Shown one piece after another: positions 31,231 through 33,119 of a stretch of 33,119 nucleotides of DNA; position 1 is the stretch's first letter, and each line of letters begins with the position of its first letter. The translations under genes were made by a program, and so were the position numbers. The DNA is from Azospirillum sp. B4 (GTDB taxonomy: Bacteria > Pseudomonadota > Alphaproteobacteria > Azospirillales > Azospirillaceae): contig NZ_BACU01000189.1 in the NCBI RefSeq assembly GCF_000333275.1, forward strand, positions 1-33,119, in the 5' to 3' direction. Below the pieces are notes generated by a model, which was given only the letters and a program-made list of their open reading frames with translations, was not told where the DNA came from and ran no database searches.

Positions 31231-32285
31231 AGGGACCCGCCCTCGCCCTGCTGCTGACGGTGGCGCCGGTGACGGTCGCCCCCGCCGCGCGCGCGGCGGA
31301 AGGCGCGCCGCCACGCGTGGCCTTCTTTGTCAACGGCGCGCTGGGCGACAAGTCCTTCTTCGATTCCGCCGCCCGGGGCCTGCGCCAGGCCAAAGCCGAC
31401 CTGCGCCTGTCGGCCCGCACCATCGAGGGCGGCTACGACCCCACGCGGTGGGAGAGCGGCCTGGTGGACCTGGCCGACAGCGGCGACTTCCCCATCATCA
31501 TTACCGGCACCTACACCATGGGGCCGCTGGTGCAGAAGGTGGCGCCGGATTATCCGGAGGTCACCTTCATCCTGTTCGACGGCGTGGTCGACTACGTCCA
31601 CTGCGCCTGCGGCAACGTCTATTCCATGCGCTTCCGCCAGAACGAGGGCGGCTATCTGGCCGGCGTGATGGCGGCGGGCCTGGCACAGGCCGGCGCGATA
31701 CCCGGCGCCGCGCCGGATGCCGTGGGGTTGGTGGGCGCCATGCCCATACCCGTCATCAACGATTTCGCCGCTGGATACGCGGCCGGGGCGCGGGCTACCG
31801 CACCCGGCGTCACCATCCTGCGCCAATACGCCAATTCCTTCTCCGACCCCGCGACCGGCAAGGAGATCGCCAAGGCCCAGTACGGCCAGGGCGTCGGCGT
31901 CATCTTCCAGGTGGCGGGCGCCACCGGGCAGGGCGTCATCGAGGCGGCGGAGGAAGCCGGCCGCTACGTCATCGGCGTGGATTCCGACCAGGCCGCCCTC
32001 TATCGCGCCTCCAGCCCCCGCCGCGCCGCGCGCATCCTGACCTCGGTCATGAAAAACGTGGATGCCGCCATCGTGCGCGCCCTGCGGCTTCAGCGGCAGG
32101 GCCGGCTGCCTCTGGGCCGGACGGAATCCCTGGGGCTGAAGGAAGGCGCCATCGGCCTGGCGGACAACCCGGACGCGGCCCTGGCCATTCCCGCCGCCGT
32201 GCGCGCCGCCGTGGACGCCGCGCGCCAGGGCATCATCGACGGCACCCTGGCCGTGCCCACCGCCTTCCCGGGGGACCGGCCATGA
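31227..32285 (+). CDS. BMP-family ABC transporter substrate-binding protein (nucleoside binding)
   Basis: A 352-residue periplasmic binding protein of the BMP/PnrA/Med family, whose known ligands are purine nucleosides. The signal peptide spans about 1-24 (APAARA-AEG) without a lipobox Cys, so it is soluble rather than a lipoprotein. VAFFVNGALGDKSFFDSAARGL, GTYTMGPLVQKVAPDYPEVTFILFDG, RQNEGGYLAGVMAAGLA and YVIGVDSDQAALY are the typical segments. The start overlaps the nucleoside hydrolase stop (ATGA at 31227) and the stop overlaps the ATPase start (32282-32285). Six-base-type specificity cannot be read, but the context points to nucleosides. Confidence 0.92.
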   Translation: MKGPALALLLTVAPVTVAPAARAAEGAPPRVAFFVNGALGDKSFFDSAARGLRQAKADLRLSARTIEGGYDPTRWESGLVDLADSGDFPIIITGTYTMGPLVQKVAPDYPEVTFILFDGVVDYVHCACGNVYSMRFRQNEGGYLAGVMAAGLAQAGAIPGAAPDAVGLVGAMPIPVINDFAAGYAAGARATAPGVTILRQYANSFSDPATGKEIAKAQYGQGVGVIFQVAGATGQGVIEAAEEAGRYVIGVDSDQAALYRASSPRRAARILTSVMKNVDAAIVRALRLQRQGRLPLGRTESLGLKEGAIGLADNPDAALAIPAAVRAAVDAARQGIIDGTLAVPTAFPGDRP

Positions 32286-33119
32286 CCCCCGCCGAAGCCA
32301 TCGCCCTGGACGCCGTGGAAAAGCGCTACCCCAACGGCACCCTGGCCAACAGCGGCGTCAGCTTCACCGTGGCGGCGGGCGAAATCCACGCCCTGGTGGG
32401 GGAGAACGGCGCCGGCAAATCCACGGTCATGAAGATGCTGTACGGACTGGAACAGCCGACGGCCGGCACCCTGCGCATCCATGGGCGGGAGGCGCGTTTC
32501 CGCCACCCGGGCGAGGCCATCGCCGCCGGGGTCGGCCTGGTGGCGCAGCACCTGAACCTGATGCCGTCGCTGACGGTGGCGGAGAACGTGGTGCTGGGGC
32601 ATGAGCCGCGCAAACCCGGCGGCCGGCTGGACCGGGCGGCGGCGGAAGCCCGTGTCCTGGACCTGGCCCGGCAATCCGGCCTGGACGTGGATCCGGCCGC
32701 GACCGTCGCCAGCCTGCCGGTGGGGGTGCGCCAGCGGGTGGAAATCCTGAAGGTGCTGCACCGGGGCGCCAACATCCTGTTGCTGGACGAACCCACGGCG
32801 GTGCTGACCCCGCCGGAGGCGGCGGCCCTGTTCACCACCCTGCGCCAGTTGGCCGCCACCGGCCGCACCGTCCTGGTCATCACCCACAAGATGGATGAGG
32901 TGCGAACCTTGGCCGGCGGCGTGACCGTCCTGTGCCAGGGCCGCGTCACCGGCAGCGCCCGCATGGCCGATTTGGACCAGGGGACGTTGGCGCGCCTGAT
33001 GGTGGGCCGGGACCTGCCGCCACCGCCGCCCCGCCGGCCGGCCGGCGCGCGCCCAGCACCCCGTGTCGTCGCCCGCGACCTGGGCTATGTCGACGGCGGG
33101 GGCACGATCCGGCTGCGGG
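32282..33119 (+). CDS. ABC transporter ATP-binding protein (nucleoside importer), partial at window end
   Basis: The frame opened by the ATG at 32282 stays open to the window edge (279 codons seen), so the gene is incomplete here. The first nucleotide-binding domain is whole: Walker A GENGAGKST at 40-48, Q-loop Gln89, signature LPVGVRQ at 145-151, Walker B NILLLDE with Glu170, and His202 of the switch. The signature has Pro where LSVGQ-type proteins have Ser. A second domain begins near the end (RVVARDLGYVDGGG), so this is the double-ATPase type found in ribose and nucleoside importers such as NupO. Permease genes should follow outside the window. Confidence 0.93.
   Translation, partial: MTPAEAIALDAVEKRYPNGTLANSGVSFTVAAGEIHALVGENGAGKSTVMKMLYGLEQPTAGTLRIHGREARFRHPGEAIAAGVGLVAQHLNLMPSLTVAENVVLGHEPRKPGGRLDRAAAEARVLDLARQSGLDVDPAATVASLPVGVRQRVEILKVLHRGANILLLDEPTAVLTPPEAAALFTTLRQLAATGRTVLVITHKMDEVRTLAGGVTVLCQGRVTGSARMADLDQGTLARLMVGRDLPPPPPRRPAGARPAPRVVARDLGYVDGGGTIRLR

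Overview
The window is about 33 kb of GC-rich DNA with dense coding, many 4-bp start/stop overlaps, TonB-dependent receptors and a tRNA-Glu of alphaproteobacterial type. The gene content suggests a free-living alphaproteobacterium, possibly of the Azospirillaceae/Rhodospirillales. That assignment is an inference from gene style only.

Region 1 (1-10.1 kb) is a two-armed catabolic cluster. The minus-strand arm runs from about 6.2 kb leftwards: a ferritin-like diiron protein (PF10118 type), an epoxide hydrolase, a TetR regulator, a P450cam (CYP101)-like monooxygenase, an NAD-type short-chain dehydrogenase and a second P450. The plus-strand arm holds a SnoaL/NTF2-fold protein, a TesB-type acyl-CoA thioesterase, a quinone-oxidoreductase-like MDR enzyme and a thiolase. 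Together they can hydroxylate, open epoxides, oxidise alcohols and cleave CoA esters of a hydrophobic, probably terpenoid- or steroid-like compound. No ferredoxin or ferredoxin reductase for the P450s is present.

Region 2 (10.1-11.5 kb) is a boundary: a 194-bp MITE-like inverted repeat, an integrase cut short before its catalytic domain, three TGTCCC repeats, and a tRNA-Glu whose 3' end faces the integrase. This is the layout of a decayed island end, so region 1 may be imported. Beyond the tRNA lie a 17-codon ORF with a near-perfect Shine-Dalgarno and an AT-rich hairpin.

Region 3 (11.5-14.8 kb) is a D-alanine catabolic operon (alr-dadA-ridA) with a divergent Lrp/AsnC regulator. The racemase makes D-Ala, DadA oxidises it to an imine, and RidA hydrolyses the imine.

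Region 4 (14.9-21.5 kb), all on the minus strand, looks like glycan or modified-sugar synthesis: a multi-spanning GT-C-like membrane protein, a sulfotransferase, an APH-type kinase, a split transketolase (N and C subunits) and a nucleotide-sugar epimerase/reductase. The combination suggests a sulfated or two-carbon-branched sugar. The product is not known.

Region 5 (21.7-33.1 kb) is a nucleoside/nucleotide scavenging locus around a LacI-family regulator. One arm is a TonB-dependent receptor followed by adenine deaminase. The other is a second TonB-dependent receptor, a PhoD-like metallophosphatase, a nucleoside hydrolase, a BMP-family nucleoside-binding protein and an ABC ATPase cut by the window end. 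Related 14-bp LacI-type operators lie over the promoters of both arms and upstream of lacI, so the locus reads as one regulon covering outer-membrane import, dephosphorylation, inner-membrane import and base release.
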